Notes under the pieces: generated by a model | Databases searched by the model: none | What the model was told of the DNA's origin: nothing | Seen by the model: the letters and a program-made list of their open reading frames with translations, nothing else | Source: Tretioscincus oriximinensis | Lineage: Eukaryota > Chordata > Lepidosauria > Squamata > Gymnophthalmidae | Reading direction: 5' to 3' | NCBI GenBank assembly: GCA_022410635.1 | Contig: JAJVDF010000419.1 | Span: 1-64,000, forward strand | DNA: 64,000 nucleotides | In this document: piece by piece, positions 45,130 to 57,319 of the stretch | Layout: each line of letters begins with the position of its first letter | Position numbering within the stretch: position 1 is the first letter of the stretch | Position numbers and translations under genes: made by a program

Positions 45130-47090
45130 CTACTCACAAGAAGCATGCCACTGCCACGCCAGCATGAAATGGAAGAAGGGGAACATTTCTAAGGAAGAAT
45201 ACAGGCTAGTCTGTAGCAACTGTAGGGCAAGTGTCAGAAAAGCTAAAGCTAAATATGAACTGAGTCTAGCAAGGAATGTAAAAGGCAATATTAAAGGGTT
45301 TGGGAGGAATGTCAAAAGAAAAAGAAAAGCTTAAGATGCTATCGGAGTTCTACAAAGGGTAAATGGTGAATTGATCAAAAGCAATACTGAGAAAGCTGAA
45401 CTTCTGAACTCTTATTTTGCATCTGTTTTTTCTGAGAAAGAAAATACAACAACAGCTTGCTATTGAAGGAACAAAANAATCAAGGCACTTAATAAACAGA
45501 GAAAAGGTGAGGGATCTCTTAGCTAATTTAAAGGAATTCAAGTCTCCAGGCACAGCTGAACTACATCCCAGAGTACTAAAGGAACTAACAGAAGTAATAG
45601 CGGAACCCCTTGCAGTGATCTTTGAAAATTTATGGTCAACAGGGGAAGTCCCAGTAGAATGGAGAAGGGCAAATGTTGTCCCTATCTTCAAAAAGGGGGG
45701 AACGGTGGAACTAGAAAACTACAGGCCAGTGAGACTGACTTCAATACCAGGAAAGCTTCTTGAACAAGTTATAAAGCAGCATGTATGTAAGCACTTGGAT
45801 AGGGATGCAGTAATTAACCAGAATCAACATGGATTTGTAACAAACAAGTCATGCCACACTAATCTAATTTCTTTCTTTGATAGAATCACCAAAGGGGTTG
45901 ATCGGGGAAATGCAGTAGACATGGTGAATCTTGACTTCAGTAAAGCATTTGACAAAGTATTTCATTCCATCCTTATTGAAAAAATGGTCAAGTATGGGAT
46001 TGACAAAACAACAGATGGATTCAAAACTGGCTTAGTGATCGTACTCAAAGAGTGATAATAAATGGTTGCACATCCAATTGGAAGAATGTTGAAAGCAGGG
46101 TGCCACAAGGGTCTGTCCTAGGTCCATTGCCATTTAACATATTTATAAATCACCTAGATGAGGGGATTGAAGGAAAACTTATTAAATTTACTGATGATAC
46201 AAAGTTAGGTGATGTTGCTAATACTGAGCAAGATAGAGATAGGATTCAAAAAGATCTAGACAAGCTTGAACAATGGGCTGAAACTAACAGAATGGTATTT
46301 AACAGAGAGAAATACAAGATCCTACATCTGGGCAAAAAAGAAAGAAAAGTGCACATAGAGAATGGGAGGAATATGTCTGAGCATCAGCACAGGTGAAAAG
46401 GACCTGGGTGTATTGGTAGATTAAACATGAGTCAACAGTATGAAGCAGCTGCAAAAAAGGCAAACACAATCCTGGGTTGTATTAAGAGGAGCATAGAATC
46501 TTGGTCACGTGAAATAATTATTTCTCTCTACAGTACTTTGGTCAGACCACACTAGGAATACTGTGTTCAGTTCTGGGGGTGGGTGGGTTTAAAAAAGGAC
46601 ATTGATTTGTACTTGCTCTGGTCTATCAATGTCCTTTTTTAAATCCACCCCCCAGAACTGAAGAGAGTTACAAGGATGGTGAGTGGTCTGGAAACCATGT
46701 CTTATGAGGAACGGTTAAAAGTTCTGGGGATGTTTAGTCTGCAAAAGAGAAGACTGAGAGGAGACCTGATAGCTGTCTACAAATATCTGAAGGGCTGCCA
46801 CAGAGCAGAGGGATCAGCATTGTTCTCATTAGCACATGGAAAGACTAGAAACAATGGGATGAAACTGCAAGGGAGTAGATTTAGATTAGGTATCAGAAAA
46901 AACTTTCTAACAGTCAAGGTGATAAACCAGTGGAACAGTTTGCCACAGGGGGTGGTGAGTTNGCCTTCCCTGGAATTTTTCAAACAGAGACTGGACAGTC
47001 ATCTGTCTGGGATGGTTTAATGAATCCTGCATTGAGCAGGGGGTTGGACCCGATGACCCTGGAGGTCCCTTCTAACTCTATGATTCTATC
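45130..47090 (+). mobile_element. CR1 LINE ORF2 with internal inverted duplication
   Basis: RT motifs in order: FKKGGTVELENYRPVRLTS, HGFVTNKSCHTNLISFFD, VNLDFSKAFD, RVPQGSVLGPLPFNIFINHLD, FTDDTKLG (the catalytic YADD-type box is mutated to FTDD) and LHLGKK, then the C-terminal part and a 3' end GATTCTAT. A 38-base perfect hairpin sits at 46569-46663 where normal CR1 has none. Dead. Confidence 0.9.
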
Positions 47091-47325
47091 CAGGATGCCT
47101 GCTTTGCACTGACATGAATCAATGGCCACTTAGCTATATTATAAATGTCCTGCTCATAATATTCTTTGCTATATTTATATCTATGGGCTTTGTGCATTAT
47201 TTGTACGCTTGGTATATTATTTGTATGTCTTTGTACACTTCCTAAACACTCTTCTAATACTGGATCAGAACTGGAACCAAACCCCAACGACCACCTGTTC
47301 CCACTTCGAGTTTACTTCATCTTAC

Positions 47326-47634
47326 CAGGTCTCACAGTGACGGAGATCTCAGAAAAAATTTCCTGATTATTATTATAACAGTAGAAAATGCCCGAGTCAT
47401 TCATGTTGAGGTTACGAAGCTGTAAGTTGGAGTTGCCATTTGTTTCATTCCTTTTAAGGTCCCAGCGATTTTCAAAANGGATCAACAAAATATGACCCAT
47501 TCCAAATATTTGTAGTAAACCCTTCCTCACATTTGCACACATTGGGTATCGTGGAGTCCAGAACCACATCAACTGACTTCCTATTAGAGGACAGGGGAGT
47601 TCAACTGCTGATCCAAAGCGCAGCTCCCATTCCA
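47326..47634 (-). CDS. R3 exon: Ig V-like domain 1
   Basis: The exon is 309 bases, phase 1 at both ends, acceptor CATTATACACAG and donor G|GTAAGA. It encodes VELPCPLIG, MWFWTPRYPMCANV, FENRWDLKRNETNG, LQLRNLNMNDSGIFYC. Same architecture as R2 Ig1. One ambiguous base at 47478. No stop or frameshift. Confidence 0.85.
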
Positions 47635-47726
47635 CTGTGTATAATGTCAGGATTCGTACACATGAAATATAAACAGAACAACATGCAAGTAAATACATAA
47701 TAAGATTTTATAGAAATCTAGACTAG

Positions 47727-48020
47727 TAGACTGACCACATTTGCATATTCATGAATATGCAAATCACCCACCAGCACGTATACACCTTCGAAAACCCCAC
47801 TCGAGAAATCCGCAAAGCATGTGAGAATTTTTTGATGTGTGTGAGAAATTTGCATTTTTTTTTACTGAGGGGAGGGTGCTTTCAGGAGCTGGCCCCAGTT
47901 TCCAGAGACCATANTGTTGGCATAGAGAACATTGTTTTTAAAAATTCCTCAACAAAAAACAGGGAACCCACCCCCAAACCGTCTTCCACCCCCAAAAAGG
48001 GGACATCTGGTCAGCCTACT
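47727..48020 (-). mobile_element. MITE of the TAGGCTGACCAGAT family
   Basis: Starts TAGACTGACCACATTTGCATATTC and ends CATCTGGTCAGCCTA. The allelic-type partner in the R2 unit is 31870-32162. Confidence 0.65.
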
Positions 48021-48089
48021 AGAGCAGGGTTTCCATATAAAATCTGGAACCTGGATTTTGATTGATTTTCTTTCCTCTCACATGCAGCA

Positions 48090-49060
48090 GCCATTATTTA
48101 TTTATACTTATATCCCACCCTATACTGAAGGGCTCAAATCAGTTAACAATAAAAGCAGAAATACAAAACCAACATTTTGAAATAATATCTGAGATTGGGG
48201 AAGAAAAAGGCATTTTTCCCAACCAAAGGCCAAGGTTAAAGAAGCATATCTTCAAAAACATTCTAGAAGAATACAGTGTTGGTATGATGCATCTCAAGGA
48301 GGAGACTATTCCATAATCTGGGGGCAAATGTCGAGAAGGCCCTGCCCCAGGTTCCCATACCTTTCGCTGTTGAGAGGGTTGACAGAATCAACAGGGCCTC
48401 CCCTGACGATTTTAAGGCACAGGTTGATATGGGAAAAATCCTTCCTTTGGGTATTTGGTACACAAATTATTTAGTTAGAAGTTAAAGTTAATACCTTGAA
48501 CCCAGTGCAGCTCTTTCATTGACTGTATTGAAGTGCGTACAGCCAGCCATTCCAGTCAGCAGTCTAGCTGCTGTGTTCTGCAGCTTCCAAATCGTGTTCA
48601 AAGGCAGCCTGATATAGAGCGCATTACAATAGTCCAAACTGGAAATTACCAGAGCATGGATTACTGTAGCCATATCTTCTCTTTTTCAAATGTGGCCATA
48701 ATTTGTGAACCAGATGTAACTAGAAGTAGGCACTCCTGGTCACCACCACCACCTGATCTTAGGCCCCAAATATTTGAAGGAACACCTCCTCCCACGTGCA
48801 CATCCTAAGATCATCCGAAGAGGCCCACTTGACGATTCCACCACCTTCTCTCATCAAAGGGTGTGAGGACATATGGGAGGGCCTTCTCTGGTAGCCCTCA
48901 AGTTGTGGAATGTTCTTTCCTTTGAGGTGTTTCTGGCACCTACACTACACATTTTGAGAGACCCATTCTCGAGGCCCTGCGTTGGCCATGGAGAGGCGCG
49001 GACGCCCTTCGTGAGTCCCTTTGTGTGAGAAAAGCGGGGTATAAAAACCCAGTTCTTCTG
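48090..49060. repeat. Duplicated non-coding block, also at 32230-33600
   Basis: Same landmarks as the R2-unit block. Ends at GGGGTATAAAAACCCAGTTCTTCTG before the pyrimidine microsatellite. Confidence 0.55.
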
Positions 49061-49395
49061 CTTCTTTTATCTTTTTCTTCTTTTTCTCCTCCTCCTTCTT
49101 TTCTTCTTCTTTTCTTCTTTTTCTTTTCCTATTCTTTTTTCATCTTTTCTTCTTTTCTTCTTTTTCTTTTCCTATTCTTTTTTCATCTTTTCTTCTTTTC
49201 TTCTTCTTTTCTTCTTCTCTTCTTCTTCTCTTCTTCTTCTCTTCTTCTTCTCTTCTTCTTCGCTTCTTCTCTTCTTCTTCTCTGCTTCTTCTCTGCTTCT
49301 TCTCTGCTTCTTCTCTGCTTCTTCTCTGCTTCTTCTCTGCTTCTTTTCTTCTTCTTTTCTTCTTCTTTTCTTCTTCTTCTTCTTCTCTTTACCAC
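49060..49395. repeat. Long (TTC)n/(CTTCTT)n pyrimidine tract
   Basis: More than 300 bases almost purely C and T on the + strand, with a higher-order unit CTTCTTCTCTG. Long Ser/Phe/Leu or Lys/Glu/Arg frames here are artefacts. Expanded relative to 33600-33685 of the R2 unit. Confidence 0.95.
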
Positions 49396-50164
49396 TTTGG
49401 ATCTTTGCAAGATATAACGCCTACACTATGCTCTGAAGTCATGTTATTTTGCTGAAAATCATTTTATACTGCATTTTTATTTTCCTCATTATTGCTTTAT
49501 TACAATATGCAAAAATGTACCCTTCAACAAAGAGATTTTCAATTTACTTTTGGTTCATTTCCCCCTTTTCTCAATAAAGAAGCATTTTTTACAGCTCTGA
49601 AGTTTATTTTTTGGAATTTCAGTCCTGAAGACTTGGCTACATCTATGGTAAGCTGGTTGCGGGTTGGTGTTTGACACAAACCAGCTTTCACAATAACCAA
49701 CACAGCAATACCCGACAATAGAAAAAGAGTTGGAAAAAGCTGACAGACATCAAAATTTAAAAATCAAAATTAAATAACTGCAACACAAATAGCTGTGGTA
49801 CCAGTGGTCATCGGCAAAACCTAACCCTAATCCTAGAGCCTGGTGATAAAACATCCTAGGATTTGAGGGAAAATTTGGGATGAAGGCTACGTCCATCCAA
49901 TTAGTCCTCCTCCCCCTCCTCTCAATATATTTCTGACTTAAACTGTACACAGCTCAGTGAAGAGCATCTTCCTGGAAAGGAGAAGACACACGTTTGATCC
50001 CTGGAAGAAATTATAGTCAAACTGTTACAAGTATCTGGGTTCCAAGATACCTGCACCAAGATATCTGTGGAGTCATTAAGAACTTTCTAACGCAAAAGGA
50101 CCAAACAACAAAAAAGTGTCCACCAAATTATTCCTGATGAAGTCCTTGCAACAAACCCACCACA

Positions 50165-50600
50165 AAGTCAGGAACATACAAACATAAGAAGAGCCCTGCT
50201 GCATTCAGCCACATCCCACCTAGTCCAGCCTTCTGTCTACACTGTGGCCCACCAGCTGGGAGTCTGAAGCAGAAGAAGGCAAAGCTTCAGTGGTATTTCA
50301 GGAATCCTGAATGTTGTTCTGCCTCAGCGGCATTATCAAGACATCCATCCCAGTAGCCATTGACACCCTTGGCTTCCATAAAATTGTCTAATTCTGTCTT
50401 AAAGCTACCCAGGCTGCTANCTACCACTTCCTCTTCCAGAAGCAAATTATGCAGACTGATGACCCTCTGTGTGAAAGAAAGAAAGAAAAAATACTTTACT
50501 TTGTTTGTCCTCACTCTTCTGCCCATCAGTTTCAAGAAATGTGATATAGAGAAAATAGTTTTCCTCTATCTTATCCACCCCGTGCATGCAAGGAACTGTC
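50165..50600 (-). mobile_element. CR1-type LINE 3' end (copy of 34930-35330)
   Basis: Same insertion as in the R2 unit, with ORF2 remnants (LLLEEEVV-SSLGSFKTELDNFMEAKGVNGYWDG). Confidence 0.8.
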
Positions 50601-50660
50601 TCAGTTCTCCAGGAAAGGCCATCCATTCCCACCAAGCCAACAGGTAGAATTGCTGCTTAC

Positions 50661-50742
50661 GTTTTAGAGGCAGAGTTTTTTCAGGATGGACGGCAGTCGT
50701 GGCCAGAATTAAGGAGAAAAACAATGTCCTGAAGGCAGACAT
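50661..50742 (-). CDS. R3 exon: signal peptide
   Basis: ATG at 50742-50740, 27 codons plus one base: MSAFRTLFFSLILATTAVHP then EKTLPLK, donor C|GTAAGC. Positive n-region arginine, hydrophobic core, small residues before the likely cleavage site. Differs from R2 at four residues. Confidence 0.8.
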
Positions 50743-51749
50743 TGCTATCACGTTCTTCAGCTGGTTCTCAAGGGAAGCTATAGGAGTAATGTCAGAGAAG
50801 AAAACCACAGGATTGTGCAAAATGCATGATAAAGAAGGAGGGTCGGATAGATCTCTGTAGATAGTGTTCACATGTAAAGCTACAAAAACCCATGTAAACA
50901 ATATGCATATATAATAAAAGAAAGCCAAAGAAGGAGATTGGAAGGNCTAGAGCAGTGGTTCCNGACCTTTTTTNGGCCATGCCTCACTTAAGCATCTCTA
51001 AAAATCNTTATACCCCACTAACACCACATGGAGGAAGCCTAAAAGGCCATTAGCCTGGTCTAATAACTCAGGCTGTATCCCCATGAGGAATTTTTACTGA
51101 GATGGTAGCCACATCAGGTAGAATCCGCCCCACAAGGTTTCACAAGTTCAGCAATCCACTCACTAAAAAGGCCTGTGGTCTCAGATTTTCCAGACACCAC
51201 TGTTTGTCCGATTGCATAGTGAACTGCTCTAAAATCTTCATAGGGCATTTAGTAACGTGGATATTGTATACATTTCGTGAGACTTTGAGGCTAGGTGTAA
51301 AAGTTAATGATCTCCACAAAGGCTCATGACTTGTCTATGAAACCTCATGTCACCTACCTTTTGGCTGTTAGTCTCTAAGTGCTGCAAGCCCCCTTGCTCG
51401 AATTAAGTTGAAATAATAAAAAAAATAGTCCAAGAACAGCAGCTAAGAAACTCTAAGCTTTATCTGTCACATGATTACAAAATGTTTTGGAATCGTCATT
51501 TAAATGATCACCACAACTGACAGAGCTAGAACTGGAGATGGAATGGAATGATTTTAAGAAGATAAGGTCTTGCTTGCTAGATAGATAGAAAACGGGAAGG
51601 GAAATGACTGTGTATGACTGTGTACGTAACTGTGTACTGTTTACTTCAGCTCTGTTTTTTGCATATATGTGTTCCGTTTGTATTGTCTTATCAATAAAAA
51701 AAGAACATAGAAAAGGAACTGATGGAAAGAGTAGACTAAAACTATAGCA

Positions 51750-52800
51750 GTTTTAATATTTATTTACATTTCTTTGCCACCCTCTGTCAGTGGATTTGAG
51801 GGGCTGTTCTTGCTGTTGTGCAAACAAGATAGAATAGGGATGTTGCTGGTCTACCGGTCACCTTACTTTTCAGCAGCATCCCTAGCTGAGTTGGCTGAGA
51901 GTGGTCTCTGATGTGGTGTTGGTGGCCCCTAACACTGTGGTCCATGCAGTGGCTATCTTCACTGGTCTTGCTCAGCCCTTCATGGCCTCCATGACAACCA
52001 TGGGGCTATTCCAATATGTTACTGGCCCAACTCACAGAGCAGGACATACTCCTGATCTGGTTATTTCTACACAGCGAAATGGTGTCAATCCCTTAATAGG
52101 AGGGCTGGCGGTAAGCCCGTTGTCATGGATGGATCGTTCCCTGATGAGATTTGGGCTTCCAGTGACAGCTCCTCCCTGCAAGGATGAGAGACCCATTCTG
52201 ATGGTCCGCCCCCAGAGACTTACGGAATTTAGGCGATTCTTGGATGCTCTGGGGGGATTTCCTGGTTGGCACGGATGGTGCTCCTGTCGAAGCTCTGGTC
52301 TCCCTTTCAAAGTGGGAGATGACCAGGGCTATTGACATATTCGCTCCCAAGTGCCCTCGGCGTGTCTGTGGGGNCTGTAGAGCACCCTGGTATTCTGGGG
52401 AGTTAAAGGTAGTGGAACAGGAAGGCCGACAGCTGGAGCACAGGTGGCAAAAATCTGTGGTTAGAGCACGTTATCATGCCTACCATGTGGTGGTGGTGGC
52501 AGCGAAAAGGAATTATTTCTCTGCTACCCTTGTGTTCTCGAGTAGCCGTCCAGCAGACCTCTTTTGAGTGGCGTATGGCCTAATAAAATCTAACCCTGGA
52601 GAGCAAGCGCAAAGGCCATCTAATATCCAATATCTGCTGTGAGAAATTTGCAAGGCACTTTGAGGGCAAAGTCGCTCTGATTTGTGGGGGATTGGATGCC
52701 ACTCTTGTGAATAGCCCAGGGGAAGTGTCAAGAGAACCGTCTGGTCCAGTTACCTTGATCAGTTTCAATTATTGCAGCCTGGTAATGTGGACAGGCTGCT
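51750..52800 (+). mobile_element. L2/CR1-like LINE fragment
   Basis: Frame 51901-52335 encodes GLFQYVTGPTHRAGHTPDLVIST, then AVSPLSW-D-SLMRFGLP, the classic end of the endonuclease domain of L2-like LINEs. Two frames carry on (APWYSGELK---Q--R-LE--W). Dead. Confidence 0.7.
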
Positions 52801-53099
52801 TGTTGGGGGCAATAATTGTCACTTATTAATTGGTGGCAGATTTAGTGGGATCCGACATGATCCAGTGGGGGATCCAGCAGTACGATCCAGTGCATACCAG
52901 TTGTGTGGTTCAATAGAACCCAGTAGGAACTAACAGAGGTACATGAGGTAATTGTACTGGTGTAGGTAGTGTACCTTCTGTGGAATTGAAAGCAGATTCA
53001 CAAGGTACAAGATTNGGATATTATAGTGAGTCTGCTCATATCAACTGTTTGTGAGGAGAAAATTTGTTGTTCTGTAGGCAGGAAATATAACAAAAGAAA

Positions 53100-55530
53100 C
53101 ATAACATTTGAGCAATACATTTTTTTATTTGAGCGTGTTTTATGGAAACCAGAACCAAGGCAATGGAGAAGGCTCAGATCGATAAGATTGGCAGCGTAGG
53201 AGAAAGGGAAGGGGTGGCAGACAAAGCTGGCTCTCCTAAAATTAAAATGGGAACATGAAGCCATGATAAGAAAAATAAAATTAGAGGAAAGAAAATTACA
53301 GAATGATAGAGAAGAGAGAAAAAGACATAGGGCACATGAGCAAGATGAAAAAGAAAGACAGAGGGCACATGCACTTGCTATGTTGTCCATGAAAATACAG
53401 GCCAAATACATGGGTCTGTCTGAACTGTCTGGTATTGGGGTTGAAAGACCCACAGACATGCACATGGGTATAGACCTCAAACGTTTTCCTTTGTACAATA
53501 AAGGGGATTGTGTGGAATCCTTTCTGTGTTCGTTTGAGAGAGCATGTGATGAACTGAAAGTTGATCCTGAGGATCAGATGGGATATTTAAGGGCAAGAAT
53601 TAGTGGGGAACTGCTCAATATCTATGCCCAGATGCTGCCTGAGGATGCTAAAAAGTACCCTGCGTTTAAAGCAATGGTCAAGCAGCGCTTCAACCTGACT
53701 GCTGAGCATCACAGGCGAGCTTTCAGGGGCATCCAAAAACGTGATCAGGAGACATTTTCCCAACTTTCTGCCAGGCTGAGTCAGGCTTTAAGGAAGTGGA
53801 TCACGGAGGCCTCAGTGACCACTGTGGAGCAATGTCAAAGCCTGATAGCCTTGGAACAGTTTTATGAGCAGGTTCCTGGTCACTTACGCTGGATAGTAGC
53901 AGATAAAAAGTTCAGAAATTTAACTCTCACTGCCCAGTACCTGGATGAATTGTGTTTGATAAGGCAGGACAACCATTGAAAGGCCATAGCTGTCCCAGGG
54001 AAAGCGCCATTTTCCAAAAATAGCACTCCTACAAAATACTTACCTAATGAAGGAAGGGAAAATGCTAAGAGCCCCACGTTTAAGGGCAGTGGTATTGATG
54101 GTTAGCCAAAGAGGGGACCTGAGGTGCCTGCAAAAGATAAAGTATGCTTTGCTTGTCATGAAAAAGGCTACTTTAAACACAATTGTCCCCAAGTAAAGAA
54201 TTTATCACCTCAGAGTTATACCAGTTATTACATACAATATGGGGAAAAGGGTGGTGTGGTGCCGGCTGCCTGCTCTCACAAAATGGCTGCCAGGATACTG
54301 AGCATTGGAACAATGTTGTGAGGAAAAATGTTCCAGTGACTGGGTATAATGGCTCAGTATTGGTCACCCTTAAAGCCGATGTACCAAGTGAATATGTATG
54401 GGATGTGGTGGCTGCTGGTAAACCTATAAAAGCCCTGCGGGACACGGGATCTAATGTTAGTCTGTTCCAGCCGACCCTGGTCAGTGAGGCTGATATTGTC
54501 CCTGGGGAATTTGTGACATTAAAGGGCCTGGGAGGGCCTGCATTTAGCACCAAAGTAGCCAAATTGTGTGTAGCCATTAATGGCTGGGAAGGGGAATGGA
54601 GGTTCGCTTTGTGTGGGGACATTCCATTCCAGATGTTAATAGGAAACCAATTGGGAAAGGAGGTGTCATCTCTGTGTGTGGTTACTAGGAGCCAAGGAAT
54701 GGCTAAGGAACAGCCTGGTGATGGAGAAGAAACACCTAAAAGAACCTCAGAGGGAAGCCTTTGCTCAAGAACAAAGGGCAGACCAAACCTTGACCCCATT
54801 TTTTCAAAGGGCTGAGAGTGACACTGAAATGAGGGCTGAGAAATATAAAATTGAGGGGGGACAGTTGTTTAAGGCTTCCCTCAAGTATATAAAATGCAAC
54901 AAGATCCATAAGCAGTTGCCAGTGTCTGCAAAACACAAGANGGCAGCTACTAAAGCTGGCACATGACATTGTGAGGTCCTTTCCAGTGATGACCAAAAGG
55001 GGAAGCTGGTTTATAATGGNAGTGGCAGACTGTGCGGCAAAGATCCATGGCACNGTCCCTTTAAAGAAGGAAGATTCCATTCCTATGACCAATACATTGT
55101 TAAGTGTAGGTGGCAGGGCAGGATTTCCTAAGGAAATCATATTCGAGCGAGGGACTGCATGCACAGCAAGGCTCATGAACACCTTAGGGGAGCTTTGTGG
55201 TATTGAGCTGCTATGGTTAACAAGGTGTCAACCCCAGACCAGTGGTCCAGTACAGGTACTGAAGGCCACTTTTCTAAAACAGATAAAGGGTTACCTCACT
55301 AGAAACCCTAACGATCGGAACAGGAAGCTCCAATATTTGCTGTTTGCATATCACGAACCCAAATAGGGTAGCCCTGGGATTTCCCAACGGTGCTATGGGA
55401 GAGAGGTGTGTGGCCCTAAGAATTATCTAAAGAGCCAGTGGTCTGTAGAGAGAGATAAAGATCCTGAGGCAGGACAGGGGATACTGGTTCATCCGAACTC
55501 AATGAAACCCTGTGTGAGAAGGGAGAACGT
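53100..55530 (+). mobile_element. Gmr1-like LTR retrotransposon internal region: gag-PR-IN, dead
   Basis: Frame 53263-53979 is a gag with an N-terminal charged coil, then a SCAN-like capsid (FRGIQKRDQETFSQLSARL, KWI, LIALEQFYEQVP, LRWIVAD). An upstream piece in another frame (53142-53255) shows a frameshift. A CCHC knuckle (CFACHEKGYFKHNC) lies at 54148-54190, a protease with DTGSNVSLF and LIGNQL at 54330-54670, and an integrase-like end (GFPKEII-ERGT, QPQTSGP) at 55110-55370. Integrase directly follows protease, the order known for Gmr1 elements. Catalytic residues of the integrase are changed and the reverse transcriptase is missing. Confidence 0.75.
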
Positions 55531-55534
55531 GATC

Positions 55535-56450
55535 ATAGAATCATAGAATCATAGAGTCAGAAGGGACCTCCAGGGTCATCGGGTGTAACCCCCTGCTCGA
55601 TGCAGGATTCATTAAACCATCCCAGANAGATGACTGTCCAGTCTCTGTTTGAAGATTTCCAGGGAAGGAGAACTCACCAACCCCTGTGGCAAACTGTTCC
55701 ACTGGTTTATCACCCTGACTGTTAGAAAGTTTTTTCTGATATCTAATCTAAATCCTCCTCCCTTGCAGTTTCATTCCATTGTTTCTAGTCCTTCCATGTG
55801 CTAATGAGAACAGTGCTGATCCCTCTGCTCTGTGAAAAGCCCTTCAGATATTTGTAGACAGCTATCAGGTCTCCTCTCAGTCTTCTCTTTTGCAGACTAA
55901 ACATCCCCAGATCCTTTAATCTTTNNNNNNNNNNNNNNNNNNNNNNNNNNNNNNNNNNNNNNNNNNNNNNNNNNNNNNNNNNNNNNNNNNNNNNNNNNNN
56001 NNNNNNNNNNNNNNNNNNNNNNNNNNNNNNNNNNNNNNNNNNNNNNNNNNNNNNNNNNNNNNNNNNNNNNNNNNNNNNNNNNNNNNNNNNNNNNNNNNNN
56101 NNNNNNNNNNNNNNNNNNNNNNNNNNNNNNNNNNNNNNNNNNNNNNNNNNNNNNNNNNNNNNNNNNNNNNNNNNNNNNNNNNNNNNTTTCATTATTTTTG
56201 CCCAGATGTAGGATCTTGCATTTCTCTCTGTTAAATACCATTCTGTTAGTTTCAGCCCATTGTTCAAGTTTGTCTAGATCTTTTTGAATCCTATCTCTAT
56301 CTTGTTTAGTATTAGCAACACCGCCTAGTTTTGTGTCATCAGCAAATTTGATAAGTTTTCCTTCAATTCCTTCATCTAGATCATTTATAAATATGTTAAA
56401 TAGCACTGGGCCCAGGACAGACCCTTGTGGTACTCCACTTGAAACATTCT
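55535..56450 (-). mobile_element. CR1 LINE inserted in the Gmr1-like element, with assembly gap
   Basis: The minus strand shows the CR1 3' terminus at 55536 (ATCATAGAATCATAGAATC), the C-terminal ORF2 part and, beyond the gap, the RT region ([24 protein letters not shown]). The copy is close to 45130-47090. Confidence 0.85.
55925..56186. other. Assembly gap (262 N)
   Basis: Run of N inside a CR1 copy. The open frames crossing it are not informative. Confidence 1.
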
Positions 56451-56590
56451 TTGTGCTGTTTTTCCCAGAGACTCATGAGACTTTTATAGACATTTTTATA
56501 TGTTGGGTCTCTTACTTATGGCTGCAATTGACCAAGGGCCTTGCTAAAAAGTGGCAAGACCCTGTGGTCAATCTTGTTGGTGGGAGGAGT

Positions 56591-57318
56591 TGTGACGTCC
56601 CCCATTTTAAGGTTTGTATTTATTTTATAAACTTCCTGTGCTATCCCAGAGGGGGGGCCTGGGCAGGGGCGTGGCTTCCTGGTTCCCTGTTTGGGAGTGA
56701 GCAAGGCTGGAGGAGCCAGCCANTGGGATCTCGAGTAGCTGTCTAGTCAGTACATAAAAGGAGAACTGACCAGTGCCAGAGGTCTTTCTGTCGGATAAAA
56801 CTTGTGGTGTAGCAAGTTGGCAGAGGGATCCGCTTCTGATCTGCCTCAGAGGGAGGGGGTGGAAGTATATGGAGGCCTGAAATAGTCAAAGTTGAGGCTT
56901 GACATGGGGCTGGAACAAATAAGTAGACACATTGCCTGTTGCTTTAAGTTTCTGAAACAAAAGTTGCTCTTGCTTAGAGTTTGTCCTTGAACTGTGGCTT
57001 ATTCTATAAAAGCCAAGGCTTTATTATTATTTTCTTCCTTTTTTTTTTTTTTTGTAAATAATAAACGTGTAATTTGTTTCAATTCAAAATCTCTATCTTT
57101 CTTATGTTTCCTTGACAAAACTATATTCGCAGGCTACTGGTGGGGGCTGGGAATAAAGCCCCATCATTGAAGTAAACACAGAGGCCTTGTGCAGGCCTAA
57201 GGTTATGACTGTTGCTCCAAGCAGTCTTGGGTGCTGGCTTGGACAGCAGGGTGATATTGTGGCACTTTTAGCCAAGAAGGTCAATGATCTTAGGGGGGCC
57301 CAGGTAGGGGTCACCACA
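56591..57318 (+). mobile_element. 3' LTR of the Gmr1-like element
   Basis: Starts TGTGACGTCC after a polypurine stretch (GGTGGGAGGAG) and ends GGGGTCACCACA. It has a TATA-like CATAAAAGG near 56752 and AATAATAAAC near 57057. About 80 percent like the solo LTR at 28413. With the gag-PR-IN region it marks one + strand element; its 5' LTR is not seen. Confidence 0.75.
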
Positions 57319-57319
57319 T

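Larger units (their letters stand above)
39975..50742 (-). other. Receptor R3 locus: two-Ig-domain receptor with TM arginine
   Basis: Six minus-strand exons mirror R2: signal 50661-50742, Ig1 47326-47634, Ig2 44556-44858, TM 42767-42869, tail 41663-41743 and terminal 39975-40137. Phases and borders are the same. The product is about 285 residues, ending RYEMS in the tail exon. It has a TM arginine and no ITIM. The locus is more compact than R2 because it lacks the solo LTR, the hAT element and one CR1, but it has its own CR1 (45.2-47.1) and L1 (43.6-44.4). Confidence 0.8.

Noticed and set aside
49025..49417. 130-codon Ser/Phe/Leu frame and Lys/Glu/Arg frame on the other strand
   Set aside because: Both come from the pyrimidine microsatellite and have no start or splice context.
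53263..53979. Host SCAN-domain gene
   Set aside because: It is followed by a CCHC knuckle, DTG protease and integrase remnants and an LTR, so it is gag of a retrotransposon.
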